The notes under the pieces are model-generated. The model was not told the DNA's origin. It did no database searches and worked only from the letters and a program-made list of their open reading frames with translations. 64,000 nucleotides of DNA from CAVPEV01 sp963703555 (GTDB lineage Bacteria; Actinomycetota; Actinomycetes; Actinomycetales; Cellulomonadaceae), in assembly GCA_963703555.1 (NCBI GenBank), contig CAVPEV010000017.1:1-64000 (forward strand). The letters are read 5' to 3'. The position numbers and the translations under genes were made by a program. Positions 7,551 through 19,402 of this stretch are shown in pieces; within the stretch, counting starts at the first letter, position 1; every line of letters begins with the position of its first letter.

Positions 7551-8006
7551 ATGGCGCACCGAGGCAGGAACCGGCGGCCCGAGCGCCCGGATCCCGACGG
7601 CGGGACCACCGTCCCGCACACCTGACTTCCCGTGGCCCCCACCGGCCCCGTGGCCCCCACCGACCCCGCCGCCCCCGCACCGCATGGCCGGAACCTACCG
7701 AATCCGGGCACTCCGCACATCCTCCGCAGCAGACAGCTGTGGACGGCGCCCGTGACGGGCCCGAGCCATCCCGGGTGGCACAGCCCCCGCCCGCGCCCCC
7801 GCCTCCAGCGGTCTGGCGGTCTGGCGGTCCGGCAGCCCGGCGGTCCCGCGGGTCGGGCCGGGTCCGGCCCGCGCGGTACGATGGGCCGCACTCTTGCGGT
7901 GCCGACCGGCAGACCTCGGCGCTCCGCGCTCCGCGCCCACCGGCAGGGGCGTCGACCCTCGCCCGGGACCGGGCCCGTCCGTTCACCTCTGGACAGGAAG
8001 TAGATA
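7551..8006. other. 456-bp region without a supported gene upstream of efp
   Basis: No convincing coding sequence. It holds two copies of GTGGCCCCCACCG near 7635-7663, three near-copies of GCGGTCTG at about 7808-7832, and a hairpin GGGCCG-GGTC-CGGCCC at 7855-7870. A -10-like TACGAT is at 7877-7882, which would give efp a leader of about 120 bases. The promoter of the divergent lipoprotein gene must also lie here, but I see no clear one. Confidence 0.5.
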
Positions 8007-8570
8007 GTGGCGACCACCAACGACCTCAAGAACGGCATGGTCCTGCGGATCGACGGCCAGCTGTGGACCGTCGTCGAGTTCCAGCACGTCAAGCCGGGCA
8101 AGGGCGGGGCATTCGTCCGCTCGAAGCTGAAGAATGTGCTGTCCGGGAAGGTCGTCGACCGCACGTTCAACGCCGGTGTCAAGGTGGAGTCGGCCAACGT
8201 CGACAAGCGGGACATGCAGTTCCTCTACAAGGACGGCACCGACTTCGTCTTCATGGACACGGACACGTTCGAGCAGATGCACGTCGCGGGGGAGACCGTG
8301 GGGGACGCCGCGAACTATCTCCTGGAGAACCAGACGGCGACCGTGGCGACGAACGACGGCGTGCCGCTGTACGTCGAGCTGCCGTCCTCGGTCGTCCTCA
8401 CCATCACCTACACCGAGCCCGGCCTGCAGGGTGACCGCTCGACCGGCGGCACCAAGCCCGCGACGCTGGAGACCGGCCACGAGATCGCCGTGCCGCTGTT
8501 CGTCGAGTCCGGCACGAAGGTCAAGGTCGACACCCGGGACGGCAGCTACCTCGGCCGTGTGAGCGACTGA
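8007..8570 (+). CDS. efp: translation elongation factor P
   Basis: EF-P relieves ribosomes stalled at polyproline. The 187-aa product has the three-domain family layout. The N-terminal KOW-like domain has KNGMVLRIDGQLWTVVEFQHVKPGKGGAFVRSKLKN, with the modifiable loop lysine in the PGKGGAF tip (about residue 32). The C-terminal signature follows: STGGTKPATLETGHEIAVPLFVESGTKVKVDTRDGSYLGRV. It uses a GTG start preceded by AGGAAG. nusB follows 52 bases downstream with its own ribosome-binding site, the usual actinobacterial efp-nusB-pyrR order. Confidence 0.96.
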   Translation: MATTNDLKNGMVLRIDGQLWTVVEFQHVKPGKGGAFVRSKLKNVLSGKVVDRTFNAGVKVESANVDKRDMQFLYKDGTDFVFMDTDTFEQMHVAGETVGDAANYLLENQTATVATNDGVPLYVELPSSVVLTITYTEPGLQGDRSTGGTKPATLETGHEIAVPLFVESGTKVKVDTRDGSYLGRVSD

Positions 8571-8622
8571 GACGCCGACGGCCCACCCTGTCCGAGCGTC
8601 ACGCACCGAGACCGGAGGTCCG

Positions 8623-9039
8623 ATGAGCGCCCGCACCAAGGCTCGCAAGCGCGCACTGGACGTCCTCTTCGAGGCCGAGCAGCGCCAGCGCGAGCCGCTG
8701 CGCGTCCTCACGGACCGCATCGCCGAGCCGGGCACCGAGGCGCCGCTGCCGCAGTATGCGGTGGAGATCGTCGAAGGCGTCGTCGCCCACGCCGAGCGCA
8801 TCGACGAGCTGCTGGCCACGCACTCCCACGGCTGGACGGTGGACCGGATGCCCGCCGTGGACCGCAATGTGCTGCGCATCGGCACGTGGGAGATCCTCTT
8901 CAACGACGACGTGCCCGACGCCGTCGCGGTGGACGAGGCGGTCGAGCTCGCCCGGGCACTGTCGACCGACGAGTCGCCGGCGTTCGTCAACGGTCTGCTC
9001 GGCCGGTTCGTGGAGCTCAAGCCCACTCTTCTCGCCTGA
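8623..9039 (+). CDS. nusB: transcription antitermination factor NusB
   Basis: NusB binds boxA RNA with NusE (S10) to promote rRNA antitermination. The 138-aa all-helical product has the family motifs ARKRALDVLFEAEQR at the start and VDRNVLRIGTWEILF-DDVPDAVAVDEAVELAR in the second half. It ends with PAFVNGLLGRFVE. ATG with GGAGGTCCG upstream. The gene sits between efp and the PyrR leader; it may be transcribed into the pyr operon since no terminator with a U-run separates them. Confidence 0.96.
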   Translation: MSARTKARKRALDVLFEAEQRQREPLRVLTDRIAEPGTEAPLPQYAVEIVEGVVAHAERIDELLATHSHGWTVDRMPAVDRNVLRIGTWEILFNDDVPDAVAVDEAVELARALSTDESPAFVNGLLGRFVELKPTLLA

Positions 9040-9120
9040 CGACGGGTTCGACGCGGCCCCCACTGTCGGGGCCGCGCCCCGGTGCGGCATACTCTGCCCG
9101 ACGACGCACATCCTTTAAGT

Positions 9121-9138
9121 CCCGTCCTGCGAGGCGGG
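9121..9138 (+). promoter_or_regulatory. PyrR-binding RNA hairpin overlapping the pyrR ribosome-binding region
   Basis: CCCG-T-CCT-GCG-AGG-CGGG folds into a stem with one bulged base and a short loop. TCCTGCGAGG (9125-9134) matches the PyrR-binding consensus UCCNGNGAGG. The Shine-Dalgarno AAGGAGG (9140-9146) follows directly, so PyrR-UMP binding should block translation of pyrR and the coupled operon, as described for Mycobacterium smegmatis. Confidence 0.75.
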
Positions 9139-9150
9139 GAAGGAGGTCGG

Positions 9151-9699
9151 ATGAGCTCCACCGAGGTGCTCGGCCCGGACGACATCGCCCGGGCACTGAC
9201 CCGCATCGCCCACGAGATCCTCGAGCGCACCCACGGTGGCGGCGACCTCGTGCTCCTGGGCATCCCGACCCGCGGCCTGCCGCTGGCCCGGCGACTCGCC
9301 GGGCGCATCGCCCAGGCCGAGCCGGACCTCGACCCGGCACACCTGGTCGGCAGCCTCGACGTGACCATGTACCGGGACGACCTCGCCCACCAGCCGACCC
9401 GCACCATCGGCACCACCCAGGTGCCGCCGGGCGGCCTCGACAGCCGGACCGTCGTCCTCGTCGACGACGTGCTCTACTCCGGCCGGACCATCCGCGCCGC
9501 CCTCGACGCGATCAGCGACATCGGCCGGCCGCGCGCCGTGCAGCTGGCGACCCTCGTCGACCGTGGGCATCGCGAGCTGCCGATCCGCCCGGACTACGTG
9601 GGCAAGAACCTGCCCACCGGACCGGGCCAGCGCGTCCGCGTCCTGCTCGCCGAGACCGACGGGCGCGACGCGGTGCTCGTCGAGGACGCTGCGCGATGA
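9151..9699 (+). CDS. pyrR: bifunctional pyr operon regulator / uracil phosphoribosyltransferase
   Basis: PyrR senses UMP and binds the leader RNA of the pyrimidine operon; it also has weak uracil phosphoribosyltransferase activity. The 182-aa product has the PRPP-binding loop VVLVDDVLYSGRTIRAAL (about 95-112). Basic surface residues PTRG and DRGHRELPIRPDYVGKN, conserved in PyrR, are also present. A longer open frame exists upstream, but the ATG at 9151 is placed right after AAGGAGG and the PyrR hairpin. The stop overlaps pyrB (ATGA). Confidence 0.95.
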   Translation: MSSTEVLGPDDIARALTRIAHEILERTHGGGDLVLLGIPTRGLPLARRLAGRIAQAEPDLDPAHLVGSLDVTMYRDDLAHQPTRTIGTTQVPPGGLDSRTVVLVDDVLYSGRTIRAALDAISDIGRPRAVQLATLVDRGHRELPIRPDYVGKNLPTGPGQRVRVLLAETDGRDAVLVEDAAR

Positions 9700-10712
9700 G
9701 GCACCTGCTGTCCGCCGCCGACCTCGACCGCACCCAGGCCGTGCACATCCTCGACACCGCCGCCCAGATGGCGGCCACCCAGGCTCGCGCGATCAAGAAG
9801 CTCCCCACCTTGCGCGGGCGCACGGTCGTCAACCTGTTCTTCGAGGACTCCACGCGCACCCGGATCTCCTTCGAGACCGCCGCCAAACGGCTCTCCGCCG
9901 ACGTCATCAACTTCTCCGCCCGCGGCTCCAGCGTCTCCAAGGGGGAGTCGCTGAAGGACACGGCGCAGACCCTTCAGGCGATGGGCGCCGATGCCGTGGT
10001 CGTCCGGCACCAGGCGTCGGGCGCGCCGCACCGGCTGGCCCAGTCCGGGTGGACGCACAGCGCCGTGATCAACGCCGGTGACGGCACCCACCAGCACCCC
10101 ACCCAGGCGCTGCTGGACGCGTACACGCTGCGCCGGCACCTCGTGGCAGCCGGCGGATCCGGCGGGCACGCCCGCCAGGTCCGCGGCCACGCCGAGCCCG
10201 ACGTGTCCGGGCAGGGCCTCGACGGCCTGCACGTGGCCATCGTGGGGGACGTGCTGCACAGCCGGGTCGCCCGCTCCGACGTCCAGCTGCTGCACACGCT
10301 GGGCGGCCGCGTGACCCTCGTCGCTCCGCCGACCCTGGTCCCCGTCGGGGTGGAGGCCTGGACGGCCGACGTCAGCTACGACCTCGACGAGGTCCTCGCC
10401 GACCGGGCCCCCGACGCGGTGATGATGCTGCGTGTCCAGCGCGAACGGATGTCCGGCGCGGGCGGCGGATTCTTCCCGAGCCCGCTGGAGTACACCCGGC
10501 TCTACGGCCTGGACGCCCGGCGGTTGGCGCTGCTGCCCGAGCACGCCATCGTGCTGCACCCGGGTCCGATGAACCGCGGCCTGGAGATCTCCGCCGACGC
10601 GGCCGACTCCCCGCGTGCGGTGGTCGTCGAGCAGGTGGCCAACGGGGTCGCCGTCCGGATGGCGGTGCTCTACCTCCTGCTGGCGGGCGAGCAGACGAGG
10701 ATGGACGCGTGA
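9696..10712 (+). CDS. pyrB: aspartate carbamoyltransferase catalytic chain
   Basis: Joins carbamoyl phosphate and aspartate in UMP synthesis. The carbamoyl-phosphate loop FFEDSTRTRISFE is at about 49-61, SKGESLKDT follows, and HPTQALLDAYT marks the second domain. The C-terminus carries HPGPMNRGLEI. At 338 aa it is longer than the usual ~310: about 27 extra Gly/His-rich residues (VAAGGSGGHARQVRGHAEPD onward, near 149-176) lie between the HPTQ helix and LDGLHVAIVGD. No regulatory pyrI is present, as usual in actinobacteria. Overlaps pyrR and pyrC by four and four bases. Confidence 0.95.
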   Translation: MRHLLSAADLDRTQAVHILDTAAQMAATQARAIKKLPTLRGRTVVNLFFEDSTRTRISFETAAKRLSADVINFSARGSSVSKGESLKDTAQTLQAMGADAVVVRHQASGAPHRLAQSGWTHSAVINAGDGTHQHPTQALLDAYTLRRHLVAAGGSGGHARQVRGHAEPDVSGQGLDGLHVAIVGDVLHSRVARSDVQLLHTLGGRVTLVAPPTLVPVGVEAWTADVSYDLDEVLADRAPDAVMMLRVQRERMSGAGGGFFPSPLEYTRLYGLDARRLALLPEHAIVLHPGPMNRGLEISADAADSPRAVVVEQVANGVAVRMAVLYLLLAGEQTRMDA

Positions 10713-12052
10713 GGGACCACCTGCTGCGCGCCGTCGCCCCGCTCGGCGGACGGGCGGCCGACGTCCTGCTCTCCGACGGCCGGATCGCCGCCGTGGGCCC
10801 TGGCGCCGCGCAGGCCGCCGCGTCGGACGCGCTCGTCGTCGACGGCACCGGCTGCGTGCTGCTGCCCGGTCTCGTGGATCTGCACACCCACCTGCGCGAG
10901 CCCGGCCGCGAGGACTGCGAGACCGTCGCCTCCGGGACCCGGGCCGCCGCGCTGGGCGGGTTCACCGCTGTGCACGCCATGGCGAACACCACCCCGGCGC
11001 AGGACACCGCCGGGGTGGTCGAGCAGGTCTGGCGGCTGGGTCGGGCCGCGGGCTGGGTGGACGTGCACCCGGTCGGCGCGGTGAGCGTCGGGCTCGCCGG
11101 GGAACAGCTCGCCGAGCTCGGCGCCATGGCCGGCTCCGCCGCACGCGTACGGATCTTCTCCGACGACGGCCGGTGCGTCGCGGACCCGGTGCTCATGCGA
11201 CGCGCCCTGGAGTACGTCAAGGCCTTCGACGGCGTGGTGGCCCAGCACGCCCAGGAGCCACGGCTCACCGCTGGTGCCCAGATGCACGAGGGCGTGGTCT
11301 CCGCCGAGCTGGGGCTGGCCGGCTGGCCGGCGGTCGCCGAGGAGGCCGTCATCGCCCGTGACGTCCTGCTGGCCGGCCACGTGGGCTCCCACCTGCACGT
11401 CCTGCACGTGTCCACGGCCGGGTCCGTGGAGATCGTCCGGTGGGCGAAGGCCCGCGGGATCTCGGTGACGGCCGAGGCCACCCCCCACCACCTGCTGCTC
11501 ACCGACGAGCTGGCCCGCGGCTACGACCCGCTGTACAAGGTGAACCCGCCGCTGCGCACCAGCGCCGACGTCGAGGCGCTGCGCGACGGCCTGGCCGACG
11601 GCACGATCGACACGGTGGGCACCGACCACGCTCCCCACTCGCGCGAGGAGAAGGACTGCGAGTGGGCCGCGGCGGCGTTCGGGATGACCGGGCTGGAGAC
11701 GGCGCTCTCGGTGGTCCAGCTGGCCATGGTGGACACCGGCCGGATGACCTGGGCGGACGTCGCCAGGGTGCTGTCGGTCGCCCCGGCGCGGATCGGTCGG
11801 CTGACCGACCAGGGCCGGCCGCTGGCCGTGGGGGAGCCGGCCACCGTCGTCCTCGTCGATCCGCGCGCGCGCCGGATCGTCGTCCCCGAGGAGCAGGCCA
11901 CCGCCAGCGCCAACACCCCGTACGCCGGCATGGAGCTGCCGGGGCGGGTGGTCGCCACGTTCCTGCGCGGTCGGCCGACGGTGCTCGACGGCGTCCCGCA
12001 GGACGACCCGAGCGCCCCGGGCTGCGCGCTCGGCCGGGCCGTGGTGGCCTGA
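10709..12052 (+). CDS. pyrC: dihydroorotase
   Basis: Cyclises carbamoyl aspartate to dihydroorotate. The 447-aa amidohydrolase (type I, TIM barrel) has DLHTHLREPG with the two metal histidines (about 55-64). HVLHVST, TAEATPHHLLL and KVNPPLR follow, then the catalytic aspartate motif GTDHAPHS (about 308). The GTG start lies in the pyrB stop (GTGA). Its TGA overlaps the ATG of the membrane protein gene by one base. Confidence 0.96.
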   Translation: MRDHLLRAVAPLGGRAADVLLSDGRIAAVGPGAAQAAASDALVVDGTGCVLLPGLVDLHTHLREPGREDCETVASGTRAAALGGFTAVHAMANTTPAQDTAGVVEQVWRLGRAAGWVDVHPVGAVSVGLAGEQLAELGAMAGSAARVRIFSDDGRCVADPVLMRRALEYVKAFDGVVAQHAQEPRLTAGAQMHEGVVSAELGLAGWPAVAEEAVIARDVLLAGHVGSHLHVLHVSTAGSVEIVRWAKARGISVTAEATPHHLLLTDELARGYDPLYKVNPPLRTSADVEALRDGLADGTIDTVGTDHAPHSREEKDCEWAAAAFGMTGLETALSVVQLAMVDTGRMTWADVARVLSVAPARIGRLTDQGRPLAVGEPATVVLVDPRARRIVVPEEQATASANTPYAGMELPGRVVATFLRGRPTVLDGVPQDDPSAPGCALGRAVVA

Positions 12053-12585
12053 TGCCGGTCCCGGTCGCCGTCACCCTGCTCGTCCTGGTCGTGCTCGCCT
12101 GCTGTGCCGCCATGGCGCACGGCTGGGCCGCGCGGACCCGGCGGACCGCACTGCAGGTGCCCCCGCCGCCGCCCCCGCCCGGCCCGGCCGCCCGGGGCGC
12201 GGCCCGCAGCGCGGTGTTCGAGGCGACCTACGTCTCCTCGACCCGCGCGGGCGACTGGCTGGACCGCGTGACCGCCCACGGTCTCGGCGTGCGCACCTCG
12301 GCACGGCTTCAGGTGTTCGACGCCGGGGTGCTCATCGAACGGACCGGGGCTCCGGACGTCTGGGTGCCGGCCGGCGCCCTGCGCTCGGTGAGCCGCTCAC
12401 CCGGCCAGGCGGGCAAGGTCGTCGGCGGGGACGGCCTCGTGGTGCTCGGCTGGACCACCGGGGACGAGCGGGGGCTGGACACCGCCCTGCGGCTGCGGCA
12501 CCGCCGGGACGCGGAGACGACGCTCGCGCAGGCGACCGCCCTCATCGCCCGGACGCACGAGCACACCACCGAGGAGGCACGATGA
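12052..12585 (+). CDS. membrane-anchored PH-like protein of the pyr operon
   Basis: A 177-aa protein with one N-terminal membrane helix (VAVTLLVLVVLACCAAMAHGW) and a polyproline linker. A soluble domain follows: VFEATYVSSTRAGDWLDRV, LGVRTSARLQVFDAGVLIERTG and DVWVPAGALRSVSR, consistent with a PH-like fold. The equivalent gene between pyrC and carA in Mycobacterium tuberculosis is Rv1382, of unknown function. It overlaps carA by four bases (ATGA). Its strict position suggests a tie to the pyr operon, but there is no evidence of a catalytic role. Confidence 0.75.
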   Translation: MPVPVAVTLLVLVVLACCAAMAHGWAARTRRTALQVPPPPPPPGPAARGAARSAVFEATYVSSTRAGDWLDRVTAHGLGVRTSARLQVFDAGVLIERTGAPDVWVPAGALRSVSRSPGQAGKVVGGDGLVVLGWTTGDERGLDTALRLRHRRDAETTLAQATALIARTHEHTTEEAR

Positions 12586-13891
12586 CCGCCACCGAGACGA
12601 CCGCCTGGTTCACGGGGTCCCGCCGGGCCGGTGCCGCCGCGTCTGTCGGCACGACGCCGGCCGACGGTCCGTCCCCGCTCGGCGCTCCGGCCGGGGAGGC
12701 CGTGCTGATCTGCGAGGACGGCCGCACCTTCCACGGCGAGGCGTACGGGGCCCGCGGTGCGACCACCGGGGAGATCGTCTTCGCCACCGGAATGGCCGGC
12801 TACCAGGAGACGCTCACCGACCCGAGCTACCACCGCCAGATCGTCGCCATGACCGCCCCGCACATCGGCAACACCGGGATGAACGACGAGGATGCGGAGT
12901 CCGGTCGGATCTGGGTGGCCGGCTACGTGGTCCGCGACCCGTCCCGGATCGCGTCCAGCTGGCGGGCCCGGCGGACCCTTGACGAGGAGCTCGCCGGCCA
13001 GGGCGTCGTCGGCATCGCCGGGATCGACACCCGCGCGCTCACCCGCCACCTGCGGGAGCGGGGCGTCATGCGGGCCGGCATCTTCTCCGGGGCGGCCCTG
13101 GTCGGCCCCGACGGCACGCCCGTCGACGAGCAGGCGCTCCTCGCCCGGGTCCTCGCCAACCCGCCCATGACCGGGGCGGACCTGGCCGACGAGGTGTCCA
13201 CCGCTGACGCCTACGTCGTCGAGCCCGTCGACCCGGACGGCCGGCCTCTCGCGCGCCCGACGGCGGTGGTCGCCGCGATCGACCTGGGCATCAAGGCCGC
13301 CACCCCGGGCCGGATGGCCCGGCGCGGGATCCGGGTGCACGTCCTGCCGTCCACGGCCACGATCGACGACGTGCTCGCCGTGCACCCGGACGGGGTGTTC
13401 TTCTCCAACGCCCCGGGCGACCCGGCCGCCGCCACCCACCAGATCGACCTGCTGCGCGCCGTGCTGGACCGGCGCATCCCGTTCTTCGGCATCTGCTACG
13501 GCAACCAGCTGCTCGGACGCGCGCTGGGGTTCGGCACGTACAAGCTGCGCTACGGCCACCGGGGCGTCAACCAGCCCGTGCTGGACCGGACCACCGGCCG
13601 GGTGGAGATCACCGCGCACAACCACGGTTTCGCGGTGGACGTCCCGCTCGAGGGTGCCACGACCGCCCCCTGGGACGGCGGGCGGTACGGCCGCGTGGAG
13701 GTCTCCCACGTCGACCTCAACGACGACGTCGTGGAGGGGCTGCGGGCGTTGGACCTGCCGGCGTTCTCCGTCCAGTACCACCCGGAGGCCGCCGCCGGCC
13801 CGCACGACGCCGACCACCTGTTCGACCGATTCCTCGACCTCATGCGCGACGCGCCGCACGGCGCCGCCGCCCGGAAGGGTGCCGACGCCTG

Positions 13892-13892
<1 letters not shown>
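12582..13892 (+). CDS. carA: carbamoyl-phosphate synthase small (glutaminase) subunit
   Basis: Releases ammonia from glutamine for carbamoyl phosphate synthesis by CarB. 436 aa: an N-terminal CarA domain (LICEDGRTFHGEAYGARG...ATGMAGYQETLTDPSY) and a class I glutaminase domain with nucleophile in GICYGNQLLG and the His-Glu pair in YHPEAAAGPHD. The first ~40 residues are a low-complexity extension; the ATG is chosen because it overlaps the upstream stop. An internal start near APAGEAVL is possible. Stop and carB start overlap by one base. Confidence 0.95.
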
Positions 13893-17250
<3,358 letters not shown>

Positions 17251-17254
<4 letters not shown>

Positions 17255-18108
17255 CCGGGTTCGGCGACCGGCTCGCCGCGGCCATGTCCGTCCACGGGCC
17301 GCTGTGCGTCGGCATCGACCCGCACCCGCAGCTGCTCGCCGCCTGGGGCCTGTCCGACGACGCGGACGGGCTGCGCCGGTTCGCCCACACGGTGCTCGAC
17401 GCCGTCACCGGTGCCGTGGCGGCGGTGAAGCCCCAGACCGCCTTCTTCGAGCGGCACGGCGCGGCCGGCATGGCGGTCCTCGAGGAGGTGGTCGCCCGCG
17501 GCCGCGCCGACGGCACGCTGGTCATCGTCGACGCCAAGCGCGGGGACATCGGCTCCACCATGACCGCCTACGCCGACGCCTACCTGCGCGACGGCTCGCC
17601 GCTGGCCGGCGACGCTCTCACCGTCTCCCCGTACCTGGGGTTCGGCGCGCTCGCCCCGGCGATCGACGCCGCGGCCACCGCCGGCCGGGGCCTGTTCGTC
17701 CTCGCCCTGACCTCCAACCCCGAGGGGGCCGAGGTCCAGCACGCGGTGGACGCCCGGGGCCGGGCGGTGGCGGCGGTGGTCGCCGACCGGGCCGGCGCGC
17801 TCAACCGGGCCGAGCTGGCGCGGACCGGGGGCGTGCTGGGTTGCGTCGGGCTCGTCGTCGGTGCGACCACCGGGCCCGCCGCCCGGCGGCTGGGGCTGCA
17901 CCTCGCCGACGTGCACGGACCGCTCCTGGCGCCGGGCGTCGGGGCCCAGGGGGCCGGTCGCGGCGAGCTCGCCGACGTCTTCGGCGACGCCCGCGGTGCC
18001 GTCCTCGCGTCCTCCTCCCGCGGCGTCCTGGCGGCCGGCCCGGACCGCGCGGCGCTGCGCACCGCCGCCCTGCGGGCGGCCGGGGCTGCCGACGCCGCCC
18101 TGCGATGA
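17251..18108 (+). CDS. pyrF: orotidine 5'-phosphate decarboxylase
   Basis: Last step to UMP. The 285-aa protein is of the longer type 2 PyrF class typical of actinobacteria. It has LCVGIDPHPQLLAAWG at about 18-33, VKPQTAFFERHG, and the catalytic VDAKRGDIGSTM (about 94-105). ASSSRGVLAAGPD near the end matches the phosphate-binding region. It overlaps carB by four bases. pyrD and pyrE are not in the window, so the operon lacks those steps here. Confidence 0.96.
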
Positions 18109-18120
18109 CGCGTGGCGGCG

Positions 18121-18149
18121 TTGCCGTCTGCCCACGTGATCGCTAGTTT
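18121..18149 (+). promoter_or_regulatory. promoter for mihF-gmk-rpoZ (TTGCCG-17-TAGTTT)
   Basis: TTGCCG at 18121-18126 and TAGTTT at 18144-18149 are 17 bases apart. Transcription would start near 18156, leaving a short leader with GAGAAGG before the mihF GTG. It would separate the nucleoid/RNA-polymerase genes from pyr operon control. Confidence 0.55.
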
Positions 18150-18188
18150 CGGTGCCACGACCTTGCCCATCCCGAGAAGGTGACTCGT

Positions 18189-18500
18189 GTGGCTCTCCCA
18201 CCGCTGACCCCCGAGCAGCGCACCGCGGCTCTGCAGAAGGCTGCCGCCGCACGCCAGGCCCGAGCCGAGGTGAAGAATCGGCTGAAGTACTCCCAGGGCA
18301 GCCTGTCGGAGGTGATCGAGCAGGGCCGCCACGATGACACCATCGGCAAGCTCAAGGTGGTGGCGCTGCTGGAGTCGATGCCCGGCATCGGCAAGGTCAA
18401 GGCCCGCTCGATCATGTCCGAGATCGGCATCTCGCCCACGCGCCGCATCCGTGGCCTGGGACCGCACCAGGTCGCGGCGCTCGTCGAACGCTTCGGGTGA
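18189..18500 (+). CDS. mihF: mycobacterial-type integration host factor mIHF
   Basis: Small nucleoid-associated DNA-binding protein of actinobacteria. The 103-aa product begins VALPPLTPEQRTAALQKAAAAR. It ends with the H2TH-type DNA-binding segment LLESMPGIGKVKARSIMSEIGISPTRRIRGLG. GTG at 18189 is chosen because the conserved sequence starts VALPPL and GAGAAGG lies upstream; a GTG three codons earlier is also in frame. Stop overlaps gmk GTG (GTGA). Confidence 0.95.
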   Translation: MALPPLTPEQRTAALQKAAAARQARAEVKNRLKYSQGSLSEVIEQGRHDDTIGKLKVVALLESMPGIGKVKARSIMSEIGISPTRRIRGLGPHQVAALVERFG

Positions 18501-19066
18501 GCGGGACACCGCCGGCCCGCCTCACCGTCCTCGCCGGTCCCACCGCGGTCGGGAAGGGCACCGTGTCCGCCGAGATCCGGGCCCGCTACCCGCAGGTGTG
18601 GCTGTCCGTGTCCGCGACGACCCGACCGCCCCGCCCGGGGGAGGTCGACGGTGTGCACTACCACTTCGTGTCTCCCGAGACGTTCGACGCGATGATCGAG
18701 CGCGGCGAGCTGTTGGAGTGGGCGACGGTGCACGGCCGCCACCGGTACGGCACGCCTCGCCGCCCGGTGGAGGACCAGCTGGCCTCCGGGCGGCCCGCCC
18801 TGCTGGAGATCGACCTGCAGGGTGCGCGCCAGGTCCGGGCCGCCATGCCGGACGCACGGTTCGTGTTCCTCGCACCGCCGTCGTGGGACGAGCTCGTGCG
18901 CCGGTTGGTCGGCCGCGGCACCGAGGACGCCGCCGAGCGGGACCGCCGGCTGGCGACCGCCCGCGTGGAGATGGCCGCCGCCAGCGAGTTCGACCACGTC
19001 ATCGTCAACGACGACGTCCGGCGGGCCACGGACGAGCTGGTCGCCTGGCTGGGGCTGGACTGCTGA
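18497..19066 (+). CDS. gmk: guanylate kinase
   Basis: Phosphorylates GMP to GDP. 189 aa. The P-loop is AGPTAVGKGTVSAEI (about 13-27), a slight variant of the usual GPSGVGKGT. GMP-binding residues are in SVSATTRPPRPGEVDGVHYHFV and LLEWATVHGRHRYGTPR. The acidic motif LLEIDLQGARQVR and the lid RGTEDAAERDRRLATARVEMA follow. GTG start in the mihF stop; in Mycobacterium gmk also follows mihF. Confidence 0.95.
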   Translation: MSGTPPARLTVLAGPTAVGKGTVSAEIRARYPQVWLSVSATTRPPRPGEVDGVHYHFVSPETFDAMIERGELLEWATVHGRHRYGTPRRPVEDQLASGRPALLEIDLQGARQVRAAMPDARFVFLAPPSWDELVRRLVGRGTEDAAERDRRLATARVEMAAASEFDHVIVNDDVRRATDELVAWLGLDC

Positions 19067-19120
19067 CCGGCCGGTAGACTGGCCCACAGCCCACCCACCC
19101 CCGAGCCCCGGGAGCACCCC

Positions 19121-19396
19121 GTGTCAGGAACCGTCGCCGAGCCCACCGGCATCACCGACCCGCCCATCGACCGTCTGCTGGAGCGCGCCGACTCCAAGTA
19201 CGCCCTGGTCACCTATGCGGCCAAGCGGGCCCGGCAGATCAACGCGTACTACTCCCAGCTCGACGAGGGGCTGCTGGAGAACGTCGGCCCGCTCGTGGAG
19301 ACCCGCCCCCAGGAGAAGCCGCTGTCGATCGCCCTGCGGGAGATCGACGCCGGGCTGCTGACCATCACCCCGACGGACGCCCCCACCGAGCCCTGA
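19121..19396 (+). CDS. rpoZ: RNA polymerase omega subunit
   Basis: Helps fold and retain the beta' subunit. 91 aa with the conserved core DRLLERADSKYALVTYAAKRARQINAYYSQLDE and VGPLVETRPQEKPLSIALREI. GTG start with GGGAGCAC upstream. TAGACT at about 19075-19080 could be a -10 giving a ~35-base leader. coaBC follows after six bases. Confidence 0.95.
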   Translation: MSGTVAEPTGITDPPIDRLLERADSKYALVTYAAKRARQINAYYSQLDEGLLENVGPLVETRPQEKPLSIALREIDAGLLTITPTDAPTEP

Positions 19397-19402
19397 CAGA
19401 CC

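Noticed and set aside
7632..7663. Short tandem repeat GTGGCCCCCACCG as a mobile-element end
   Set aside because: Two copies only, no partner inverted copy; it lies in the possible low-complexity extension of the lipoprotein ORF.
12309..13859. 516-codon minus-strand open frame over carA
   Set aside because: Composition is the complement of carA; no motif and no ribosome-binding site.
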